Positions 1-6,813 of a stretch of DNA of 26,368 nt are shown piece after piece. Both the position numbers and the translations under genes were made by a program. The notes beneath the pieces were generated by a model. It did no database searches and had not been told where the DNA came from. It saw only the letters and a list, made by a program, of their open reading frames with translations. This DNA comes from DAOUMU01 sp034409055 (GTDB taxonomy: Bacteria; Chloroflexota; Anaerolineae; 4572-78; J111), in contig DAOUMU010000353.1 of NCBI GenBank assembly GCA_034409055.1, forward strand, positions 1 to 26,368, given 5' to 3'. Numbering within the stretch: the first letter of the stretch is position 1; every line of letters starts with the position of its first letter.

Positions 1-59
1 TTGTTCCCAGGGCTTCAGACGGTCGGTTGCTCTGGCCTTCCGCCTGCCTGGTCAGGTTC

Positions 60-640
60 ACCCTCCTATGGTTGAGGGTGGGCTTATACCATTGCTACTT
101 CGCGCCTCGTGGCGCACCGGCCCGTGACAGTTTCCCGTCAGGCCGCTCAAGCATCTCAAACGCCCCCATTGATCGTGGGCACGCGGTGGGGCTGGTCTAC
201 ACCTGCCACACCTTCACGATACACCCTTGGAGCCGCCACACGGTTTCTCCGTTAACGGGCGCACCCGTTCGGATTACTCCTTACCGTCATCTGCCTGCCC
301 GTTTTAAGGTGGTTGGCCAAGCTTTCTCGTGACGAGACACCTGCTGGAAGTCTGCCCACTTTCGCGTGGAGCAAAGTCTGAACCCCTATCCCTCTCGTTA
401 CAAGAGGGCTTTCGCTCGCTTCGCGTCCAGCATCCCTTACCCGCAACCCTATCGGCTCACCTTGCGGCTCGCTTTCCCAGAGGGAGGACTACAGGCTTAG
501 CACGTTCCGTGTCATTGCCTTAATGCGCGGGTTAGAGCTTGTCCTGCGACCGTAGGGAGTGCCGAAGGATTCCGCCTCTCCGCCGGGGGTGCGCCATCTG
601 CGCCAGGTGAGTTAGGAGCACCTGAACCTGACCCCTTGCC
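60..640 (-). mobile_element. ORF-less group II intron remnant (copy 1)
   Basis: This non-coding stretch resembles a second region at 11058-11430 when both are read on the minus strand. Shared blocks include a GGATAGGGGTT segment, CGGGCAGGCAGATGACGG, a GTGCGCCCG hairpin, and a TTTGAGA-GCTTGAGC segment leading into a 35-nt hairpin at 114-148. That hairpin has the form of group II intron domain V: GAGC at its 5' base, a GAAA tetraloop-like tip and an AC bulge on the 3' strand. A domain VI-like stem with AGCAATGG follows (about 60-113). No reverse transcriptase is encoded. Domain V pairing is imperfect, so this is probably a decayed, inactive copy. The 5' limit is uncertain and I see no clear GTGYG start. 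Another structured RNA remains possible. Confidence 0.5.
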
Positions 641-779
641 TTTTGGCCCAAGCCTACGCGTTTCTTCTGGAAACCCTTCAGCACCTTTGACTTGTTCTTA
701 ATCACGACGCGCTTTGCGGTCAGCGGTTCACTTGTGTTAACCATACCACGCCATCCTGGCTCCCGACCGCCTTGGGCAG

Positions 780-972
780 TTCCAAAATTTAAATCATCCC
801 AAAATTCAAAACCTGAATTATGGAAATTTTATTTTTCGCTCAATTTGAGCTATTTTGGGCCATCATTGCCACGAAATTAGACTATTTTGATAGTGACAAA
901 AGGATTTGGAACAATACCTCTCAAATTTTTGGGACAGTTATTTTTTCGGGACTTCCTAAAGCGTTAACAAAA
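780..972. other. AT-rich spacer between intron remnant and radical SAM cluster
   Basis: This stretch is strongly AT-rich, with several AAAATTT/AAATTTT runs and short inverted segments. It has no convincing ORF, RNA gene or promoter. It follows the last gene of the cluster on the minus strand, so any transcription end should lie here. I could not find a clean hairpin followed by a T run on the minus strand. Confidence 0.5.
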
Positions 973-1383
973 TCAATTTGGACGATAGTTCTCGATTGTA
1001 CAATGAAACACCTTGTTCTTGTAGGCAGTGAACTGTGACCACGGCATATTCCCATGCCATTGGTACTCTCGCCACGACTTAATTTTTCCATTTTCAATTT
1101 CAATCACAGCAACTCCGTGGGCCTGCCCCGAAGCAAACGTGAATTCCCCTGCTCCAACTTGAGATTGTTCATCAAACCAAATATGATGCCACTCCATATT
1201 GTTACCTGGAACTAAGGTAGCAAATAACACAAAAAGTTGGTCATGCCCCTGGAAGAAATGGCAATCGGGTGGTTCCATATAAATGCCGTCTTCAGTAAAG
1301 CAGTTAGTAGCTCTCACTGCATCAGCTTCGTTCCACGCTTGAGCAACGGTGATCATCAGCTTACGAAATTCAGACACATTCAT
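973..1383 (-). CDS. NTF2-like / SnoaL-type fold protein
   Basis: This 136-residue protein has the length and pattern of the NTF2-like/SnoaL-like superfamily. An N-terminal helix contains the typical AWNEADAV segment. It is followed by a short FTEDGIYMEPP motif and alternating strands ending in VAVIEIENGKIKSWREYQW, the hallmark end of the cone-shaped fold. Such proteins serve as isomerases, cyclases, hydrolases or ligand binders, so the fold alone does not give the reaction. An upstream in-frame start would lie inside the preceding radical SAM gene. I chose the ATG at 1383, which sits only four bases after the stop of that gene and has AAGG upstream, suggesting translational coupling. It is the last gene of the cluster and could be a tailoring or binding component of the peptide pathway; that role is inferred from position only. 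Confidence 0.75.
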   Translation of the reverse strand: MNVSEFRKLMITVAQAWNEADAVRATNCFTEDGIYMEPPDCHFFQGHDQLFVLFATLVPGNNMEWHHIWFDEQSQVGAGEFTFASGQAHGVAVIEIENGKIKSWREYQWHGNMPWSQFTAYKNKVFHCTIENYRPN

Positions 1384-1387
1384 AGTG

Positions 1388-2365
1388 TTATCTGCCTTTA
1401 TGATGAAACAATTCGGGCAAGATTTCTTTTGGCGTATAGCCTGTAATTGGCTCGAATTCATTCCAACCAAAAGCTTCAGGATACTCTCGCCAGAGGCCAC
1501 TGCACAAGTTATTGAATGTACATAGGTGGCAATGCGGCCCCTTTATCTTCAGGGCTTGTTCTTCAATCTGGGTCACAGCTAACATAAATTCACCTTCATC
1601 TGTGATCAAATAATTAGGCGGAGCCCCAAAGTCATCGGAGTAACGTTCGTATCCGTGCAGAAGGCAGAATGGGTAATAACCGGTAGAAACGGCGGTTTTA
1701 GTCCGGCTCTGGCAATAACTCAGAAATTCATCTAATGCAGAATACAAGTAGGGTGAGGTTTTGGACATTGGTAACACGGAGCTACGATGATGAATCCCAC
1801 TGGCTCGACCAACAGGAACAACATAACTCAATTTAAGCATCGGAATGTCAAGTGAAGTTAGTAATCTTACTAATGATACCAAGTGCTTATAGTTAGATGG
1901 CAAAATTACGCAATGTATGACGATCCGCGCACCGTTTACCGAGGTTTCTTGGATATTGTGGATACCAGTAATTGTTTGAGCAAAGCTGCCTGGCACACAA
2001 GTTATTGCGTCGTTTATTTCAGCCGTATGACCATGTAGGGACACAACATAACGAGTGACGCCAGCTTCATTTAGTTGTTGAGCTAGATCAGCTTTAGCCA
2101 GACGTCGGGCATTTGTTTGCAAAATAATAGAGTTATAGCCAAATTCCTTGGCCGCTTGCACTAGATCAACGATATCGCGCCTGACAGTTGGTTCCCCTCC
2201 ACTAAAAATGACTTCAGCCAGGCCTTCTGTTCGGCCACGTTGAAGCTTGTGGTGTATCTGTTTCGTGGTTAAATTAGCCTGTTGCATCCAAGTGCCCGCA
2301 CACATATAGCAGCGACTGTTGCAAGCTAAACCAAGACGTAGAAATAGGGCTGCTTCAGGATCCAT
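1388..2365 (-). CDS. Radical SAM protein E (MoaA/PqqE-like, short C-terminal Cys motif)
   Basis: This is a 325-residue radical SAM enzyme. The [4Fe-4S]/SAM motif is C15-x3-C19-x2-C22 (CNSRCYMC). The SAM-binding GGEP motif is at about 56-59 (FSGGEPT), followed by the LQTN strand. A SLHGHTAEINDA segment is characteristic of a MoaA-like subgroup. The C-terminus has CHLCTFNNLCSG (C-x2-C-x5-C), a minimal SPASM-like site for an auxiliary cluster. It resembles radical SAM protein C (5448-6425) throughout, including the LHG and P-x-C-x-L segments, so the two are paralogues. The ATG at 2365 has AAGGAG eight bases upstream and overlaps the end of the cobalamin radical SAM gene by 11 bp. The reaction is unknown. 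Peptide modification is inferred from the neighbours. Confidence 0.85.
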   Translation of the reverse strand: MDPEAALFLRLGLACNSRCYMCAGTWMQQANLTTKQIHHKLQRGRTEGLAEVIFSGGEPTVRRDIVDLVQAAKEFGYNSIILQTNARRLAKADLAQQLNEAGVTRYVVSLHGHTAEINDAITCVPGSFAQTITGIHNIQETSVNGARIVIHCVILPSNYKHLVSLVRLLTSLDIPMLKLSYVVPVGRASGIHHRSSVLPMSKTSPYLYSALDEFLSYCQSRTKTAVSTGYYPFCLLHGYERYSDDFGAPPNYLITDEGEFMLAVTQIEEQALKIKGPHCHLCTFNNLCSGLWREYPEAFGWNEFEPITGYTPKEILPELFHHKGR

Positions 2366-3821
2366 CACACGCGCTCCTTACCTTTCGATAGATAGGAATG
2401 TTTTTTAAGCCACGAATTCTTTGAACCGCTGACCAGACCCGTTCTATTATCCATCTGCATAAGTTTCCCGTAAGCATACTTGCTAAGCTAGTCAATTTGT
2501 TGGCGGATGGCCACCGAGCAAACCAGAAACGCTGCCGACTTTCCAAATAGCGTACCAATGCACGGTAATAGATTAAAGGATACTGAGAGCGGAAAAGGAG
2601 TTGTAGTCCACCCATTGTGCGCTCCCAAAGAATATCTCTGTTTTTTATTATCAATCGATCTTTAACATTTTCATAAAAATCTGTGCCTGGTACAGGGTAA
2701 GCAATTGAATAACCAACACTATTAGGTTTCATTTCAAAAATTAATCGCTCAGTCTGTCGAATATCTTCAAAGGTTTCACCAGGATAACCAAACATTATGA
2801 AATATCCTAGTTCTATATCGGCATCGTGGATCATCTTTGATGCTTTACGGATCTGACTCACTTTTGTACGCTTTTGCATAGCGTCAAGTATCCGTTGAGA
2901 ACCTGACTCTACTCCCAAATTAATCTGGTAGCATCCAGCACGTTTTAGCTTCTGTAACATCTCAGATGTGACGAGGTCAATACGAGTCATACATTTGAAA
3001 GGGGTCTGCACCCCACGGTTAACTACCTCTTCACACCAAGCATCCAACCATCGTTGATTCAAACCAAATGTGTCATCTGCAATCCAGAATTCCTCGATCC
3101 CGTAACTGTTACGTAGATAGACCATTTCACCTACAACGTTAGTCACCGATCTTTGGCGGAATGATCGACCAAATACGGCTCTACTACACCAAGTACACGT
3201 GAACGGACAGCCACGGGACGTAATAATGTGTAACGCTGCGTAACCGTGATGACGTCGCCACAGATCTAGATACAAATCGACATCTATTAGGTCGAACGCA
3301 GGATAAGGTATCTGATCCAGGTCTTCTATCAAAGGCTGTGGTGGATTTGCAATAAAACTAGATCCTTCACGATAGGAAATCCCCCGAACTGTTCTTGCTG
3401 CTGATAAGTCATCACTCGCAAGATGGGACAAGAGTTGGTTTACTGTGACCTCCCCCTCACCCATGACTACAAAATCTGCTCCCCATTCTAGATAGTCAAA
3501 GGGTGCAACTGTAGGATCTGGGCCACCAACTACCACCATAGTGCCTGCTTGTTTGGCAATTTTAATCATATTTTTGGCGGTTATTCTGGTGGATATTGCT
3601 GATTGAATACCAACAATGGAGGGACAGCGTTTTTGTAATGCGGTTGCATAGTCCGCCTCACCGCGGGCAAATGTACAGTCAAACACTTCAACATCCCATG
3701 GGCTATTGTGCTTAATATAAGCTGCAATGTATAACGGCCCCAAGGGAGGGTACAAATAGGGTTGGTGCTGCATATTCGGATGACGATTGAGATAGTAAGA
3801 GTTGCTAAGCAGAACTTTCAT
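2355..3821 (-). CDS. Cobalamin-binding radical SAM protein (class B methyltransferase-like)
   Basis: This 488-residue protein has two domains. Residues 1 to about 165 form a Rossmann-like B12-binding domain containing PPLGPLYIAAYI, IVGIQSAIS, VVVGGPDPTVAP and the GEGE motif near 121-124. The His-containing DxHxxG motif is absent, as in many B12-radical SAM enzymes that bind cobalamin without a His ligand. The radical SAM domain has C205-x3-C209-x2-C212 (CPFTCTWC) and ends near residue 430. Family members carry out C-methylation at unactivated carbons, ring contraction or cyclisation (BchE, TsrM, Fom3 and PoyC types). In a peptide cluster, C-methylation of the precursor is the likeliest role, but this is inferred. 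The gene starts 111 bp after D and overlaps E by 11 bp. I see no good Shine-Dalgarno before the ATG. Confidence 0.88.
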   Translation of the reverse strand: MKVLLSNSYYLNRHPNMQHQPYLYPPLGPLYIAAYIKHNSPWDVEVFDCTFARGEADYATALQKRCPSIVGIQSAISTRITAKNMIKIAKQAGTMVVVGGPDPTVAPFDYLEWGADFVVMGEGEVTVNQLLSHLASDDLSAARTVRGISYREGSSFIANPPQPLIEDLDQIPYPAFDLIDVDLYLDLWRRHHGYAALHIITSRGCPFTCTWCSRAVFGRSFRQRSVTNVVGEMVYLRNSYGIEEFWIADDTFGLNQRWLDAWCEEVVNRGVQTPFKCMTRIDLVTSEMLQKLKRAGCYQINLGVESGSQRILDAMQKRTKVSQIRKASKMIHDADIELGYFIMFGYPGETFEDIRQTERLIFEMKPNSVGYSIAYPVPGTDFYENVKDRLIIKNRDILWERTMGGLQLLFRSQYPLIYYRALVRYLESRQRFWFARWPSANKLTSLASMLTGNLCRWIIERVWSAVQRIRGLKNIPIYRKVRSACDGS

Positions 3822-3851
3822 TATTTAAGAAAATTAGATCCGCAAATTTGA

Positions 3852-3871
3852 CTAATGGTTGAAGCCATTAG
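3852..3871. repeat. Small intergenic hairpin
   Basis: Inverted repeat CTAATGG / CCATTAG with a six-base loop, in the 111-bp gap between radical SAM protein D and the cobalamin radical SAM gene. There is no T run, so it is not a standard terminator. It could be an mRNA-stability or pausing element. Confidence 0.3.
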
Positions 3872-3932
3872 TTGAAAGGGCATTATCCAGTAGTGTCAGT
3901 TCATCTTTCATCAACTAAATTTTAGCCCTTTA

Positions 3933-5435
3933 TCAACGCTCCCTCTCAGAGAAAAACTCTTGATCAACAATTTCTACTGGGCCCAATTTTGAACTCGAAT
4001 ACTCGCTGATCCGAGAAAACTCAGGAAGAACTCTAGTAAGGATAAGCTTGTACATATGTTGATATATCTCACAGTAGGGATCCAACCTTTGCCCTGCAGA
4101 ATTCGCAATTTGGCGAGCCAAACCGCAGCCCCCTCTACAGAATGATGACCAGACACAGCGACCGCAATTGTCTGGTAGGTCTTTTAGTTTTGAGTTCGAA
4201 ATCTGTGCTGCTGCATTTATAGCTTGTGGTAAACTATGCCCTAAAAGGAAAATATCCTCAGATATAGATGAGTATCGGGGACAAGGGTAAAAGCCCCCCA
4301 TTGGATTTTGGACTAACATTTGTATGCCACAACCACATTCTGCGGTCGGGCAACGATCTGACCAACCTCGAGGGTCTCTCAAAAGCCGAAATGTAAATTT
4401 CACTAAACGGTCATCTAAAGCATCCCAGGTACGGTTACAGATTGCATAATCAACTACAGTATTAAGGAAATCGCAGAATTGATCTTTGTTAATGCCAAGG
4501 GACTCCCATTCACTGCTTGCATTCCCTCGTTTTATTACCGGTTTAAATGAAAAATGAGATACGTTCAGGTTAAGCAAGTACTCAACAATTTCTACCCCAG
4601 ACTCTACGTTTGTATTACAAATCGTACAGAGCACAATGTGACTCATTCCCCGACGAATTATTTCTCGGAGTCCACTTTCTGTTCGTCTGTGACTCCCTGC
4701 CCCCGAATTTGATATACGTACTCTGTCGTTCAAATGTTTGGGTCCATCTAGACTCACCCCAACAACAATTTGATGCGCCTCTAGAAAATTAAGCACTTCA
4801 GGTTTAAGTGTGGTACCATTTGTCTGTACAGCCAGCAGGAGTTTCTTATCTGGATATTGCTTGTGTAACTGCTTTGCATAGAATACAAGTTCCTTGAATA
4901 ATTGATAACTGACGGCAATCTCTCCAAAGTCTATTAATATGCTACTGGCGGCTTGTTGGAAGGCATCACTGATGGCTTTACGTGCTTTTGATAGAGAAAG
5001 ATGCGACCCTTGTTGGTTAACATCCATACCCAGATAACAATATTTGCAAGCCAGATTGCATCTTCTAGATAATATGAGGGTTAGCGAAAACACCTCAACT
5101 GGGTCCATAGGGGAGACAGAAGTAAGGTTGCGATTTTCAAAAAAGCCAATCAGACCGCAATTGTATAAATGACTCAAAAAAAGGTTCCAATCCTTTACCA
5201 AGATTTCATTAAGGATAGAGAAATCAATATTTCCATTGATGACCTGCTGGTACATCTCATATTCTTGCTCGCTAAGTAGACACCAACCACCTGTACTTGG
5301 AGAAATTACCAGCCAATTCGTGTCCATCCGTTGAAATATGACATCGGTTTGTTTTAGAAACGCGCTTATCTCAATTGGGCTTGAAAATGAGCTGTATTTA
5401 GAGATTGGCGTGTTTTGTGTGTACGCGTAAAACAT
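3933..5435 (-). CDS. RRE-radical SAM-SPASM fusion peptide maturase (protein D)
   Basis: This 500-residue protein has three parts. Residues about 33-100 look like a PqqD-type RiPP recognition element: a short beta strand region (WLVISPSTGGWCLLSEQE), two helices, and a closing SHLYNCGLIGF. The radical SAM core has C126-x3-C130-x2-C133 (CNLACKYCYL) and the AVQTNGT strand. The SPASM region has cysteines at about 362, 367, 369, 385, 424, 427, 433, 437 and 455, enough for two auxiliary [4Fe-4S] clusters. The usual GGEP motif is replaced by DFGEIA (169-174). Built-in leader recognition argues for a ribosomal peptide substrate, presumably the 63-residue peptide at 6548-6739. The gene starts 12 bp after C. 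SPASM peptide maturases form thioether, C-C or C-O crosslinks. Which one applies here cannot be told. Confidence 0.87.
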   Translation of the reverse strand: MFYAYTQNTPISKYSSFSSPIEISAFLKQTDVIFQRMDTNWLVISPSTGGWCLLSEQEYEMYQQVINGNIDFSILNEILVKDWNLFLSHLYNCGLIGFFENRNLTSVSPMDPVEVFSLTLILSRRCNLACKYCYLGMDVNQQGSHLSLSKARKAISDAFQQAASSILIDFGEIAVSYQLFKELVFYAKQLHKQYPDKKLLLAVQTNGTTLKPEVLNFLEAHQIVVGVSLDGPKHLNDRVRISNSGAGSHRRTESGLREIIRRGMSHIVLCTICNTNVESGVEIVEYLLNLNVSHFSFKPVIKRGNASSEWESLGINKDQFCDFLNTVVDYAICNRTWDALDDRLVKFTFRLLRDPRGWSDRCPTAECGCGIQMLVQNPMGGFYPCPRYSSISEDIFLLGHSLPQAINAAAQISNSKLKDLPDNCGRCVWSSFCRGGCGLARQIANSAGQRLDPYCEIYQHMYKLILTRVLPEFSRISEYSSSKLGPVEIVDQEFFSERER

Positions 5436-5447
5436 TGCGAAATTAAT

Positions 5448-6425
5448 TCATGAAACTATGTCGTTATCAGAAACGACGAGAAGCTGTTGTAAGAATACCT
5501 TCCCGGGACCGCAACTCTCGAATAACTCACAATTATTACAAATAATATTGATGTCGGACCGATCTTGGGTCTCATCATTCGGAAGCTCAATTCCCTCTAG
5601 ATAATCAGGGTCGAAGTATATAGCCTGCACATGATCAGAGTATCCACTGCTACTCTGACAGGAAGATGGTGCAAATCGCCTCAAGTGTTCGTGGTTCAAC
5701 ATACACAGCGGAATTGACCACAGACCGATATTCATATTATGGGCAACTGCCTTATCCAACGCCCGATTAACATATTGACGCATATCAGATACAGTCGGAG
5801 TCAATTGATTGTAAGAAACACTTGCGGTACTCCACATATGAAGGCCGCTCATTATAAGTATTTCAGGTGGTTCCAATTCTTGGGCAATAAACTCAATGAT
5901 AGCAGGCCACTCCTGAAGAGCGGGGCGCACTGTAAGCAACTTGAGTTCGATTTGATTTGGATAGCCCGTTAGCGCCCGTATCGAATAAACATTACGAATG
6001 CCAGCCAAAGTTTCATCAAGACTACCTGTCCGGCAAGTCAGAGCATCGTGCGTTTCGGAAAATCTACCATGCAAAGGAACTGATAGTCGAAATACGCCTG
6101 TCTCAAGCAATTCTCGGGTAAACTCATACCTTCGCAGCAAACGTCCATTAGTAAATAGAGTTACTTTCGCTTGACGCTGCGATGCGTTCCGTATCACATC
6201 TAGTAAACCTTTATAGATTGTTGGTTCACCCCCGTTCAAAATAACTTCATCATTTGGACCGAGTTGAAATCTATCGAAAGCTTCATTTATGCATTCGATT
6301 GGCACATCATGCCTAACCTTAAGGTTGGGACTAGACGATGCACAAAAAATGCAAGCACTATTGCAAGCGTAGGTGAGGTTGAAGTACAAGCTAACTGATT
6401 TATTCAAGTCTCGAGATATCACCAT
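5448..6425 (-). CDS. Radical SAM protein C (paralogue of E)
   Basis: This is a 325-residue radical SAM enzyme when read from the ATG at 6425, which has AAGGA eight bases upstream. An upstream in-frame start (6515) would run through the hairpin at 6457-6534 and lacks a ribosome binding site. The SAM motif is C21-x3-C25-x2-C28 (CNSACIFC), and LNGGEPT is at about 63-69. A PLHGRFSETHDALTCR segment and a C-terminal CNNCELFESCGPG (C-x2-C-x5-C) match the paralogue E. It has no full SPASM domain and no RRE, so it may depend on protein D's RRE or act on a small molecule. It follows the candidate precursor gene by 122 bp and precedes D by 12 bp, consistent with one transcript. The reaction is unknown. 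Confidence 0.85.
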   Translation of the reverse strand: MVISRDLNKSVSLYFNLTYACNSACIFCASSSPNLKVRHDVPIECINEAFDRFQLGPNDEVILNGGEPTIYKGLLDVIRNASQRQAKVTLFTNGRLLRRYEFTRELLETGVFRLSVPLHGRFSETHDALTCRTGSLDETLAGIRNVYSIRALTGYPNQIELKLLTVRPALQEWPAIIEFIAQELEPPEILIMSGLHMWSTASVSYNQLTPTVSDMRQYVNRALDKAVAHNMNIGLWSIPLCMLNHEHLRRFAPSSCQSSSGYSDHVQAIYFDPDYLEGIELPNDETQDRSDINIICNNCELFESCGPGKVFLQQLLVVSDNDIVS

Positions 6426-6456
6426 CAAATAATTCCTTATAAAAACCAGAATAGAT

Positions 6457-6534
6457 GGGGTCGGCATGTTACATCGAGCGAATGACTGCATACAGATGAA
6501 TATACACCAACGCATTCAGCAACATGCCAACCCC
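6457..6534 (-). promoter_or_regulatory. Long stem-loop between precursor and maturase genes (possible attenuator)
   Basis: Arms 6457-6470 and 6521-6534 form a continuous 14-bp stem on the minus strand (GGGGTTGGCATGTT against AACATGCCGACCCC) with a single U-G wobble and a 50-nt loop. The loop has further GAATG/CATTC pairing. The stem begins 13 bases after the stop codon of the precursor and ends before the ribosome binding site of radical SAM protein C. A T5 run lies about 10 bases past the stem, so it is not a textbook terminator. A partial terminator, RNase processing site or 3'-end stabiliser would each raise precursor over enzyme levels. Confidence 0.55.
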
Positions 6535-6547
6535 TTTTACTGTAACT

Positions 6548-6739
6548 TTACCATGGGTTATGCGAAGAATGTTGTCGCCATTGTTTCCAATTGGTGTCAG
6601 ACCAATGCTGGCCTTCTTTTTTCACCTGGTCAGGGGTCTTAGTTTGTATCTCACGGACCAGATCGCGGAGTATGGGAAGAGCGATTTTGTTGGCATCCAC
6701 ATTCTGCACTTGACCCATCAGAGACTGCGCCCTATGCAT
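6548..6739 (-). CDS. Candidate RiPP precursor peptide with period-3 Trp/His core
   Basis: A 63-residue ORF lies between radical SAM genes B and C. Its start is fixed by an exceptional ribosome binding site seven bases upstream (AGGAGG within a 15-nt match). The N-terminal two thirds is leader-like: it is charged and predicted helical, with IALPILRDLVREI at residues 19-31. The C-terminal third is Trp/His-rich. H45 and W46 are followed by D48, then W51, W54, H57, H60 and W63, so an aromatic or imidazole side chain recurs exactly every third residue and Trp is the last residue. There is no Cys, which excludes thioether sactipeptide or ranthipeptide chemistry. Tandem aromatic-x-x units are the known substrate pattern of three-residue cyclophane (triceptide) maturases. 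No homologue is recognised. The antisense ORF here is a shadow. Confidence 0.8.
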   Translation of the reverse strand: MHRAQSLMGQVQNVDANKIALPILRDLVREIQTKTPDQVKKEGQHWSDTNWKQWRQHSSHNPW

Positions 6740-6741
6740 AT

Positions 6742-6756
6742 GATCACCTCCTTTCT
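6742..6756 (-). promoter_or_regulatory. Extended Shine-Dalgarno of the precursor gene
   Basis: On the minus strand the sequence is AGAAAGGAGGTGATC. It is complementary over all 15 bases to a Bacillus-type 16S rRNA 3' end (GATCACCTCCTTTCT). Spacing from AGGAGG to the ATG at 6739 is seven bases. No other gene in the window has a comparable match, which implies strong translation of the small peptide. Confidence 0.8.
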
Positions 6757-6813
6757 ATTGATGAATTCTTAAGACTCAACTTAACAACATCAGTTTGATG
6801 AAGTGAGTCGAGT

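Noticed and set aside
60..640. HEARO/omega-type guide RNA of an IscB-like nuclease considered for the repeated structured region
   Set aside because: No IscB or TnpB gene lies nearby, and the domain V/VI-like 3' ends of both copies fit a group II intron better. I cannot fully exclude it without a covariance search.
532..744. 70-codon minus-strand ORF at the edge of the first intron remnant
   Set aside because: It has a basic, low-information translation without a domain, inside or beside structured intron-like sequence. A reverse-transcriptase N-terminus could not be supported.
3865..3921. 19-codon ORF (MKDELTLLDNALSTNGFNH) in the gap before the cobalamin radical SAM gene, considered as a second precursor
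   Set aside because: It has no usable ribosome binding site and no core-like residue pattern, and it overlaps a hairpin.
6524..6772. Plus-strand 82-codon frame over the precursor gene
   Set aside because: It has no ribosome binding site and is antisense to the small gene with a 15-nt Shine-Dalgarno. The neighbours are all on the minus strand.
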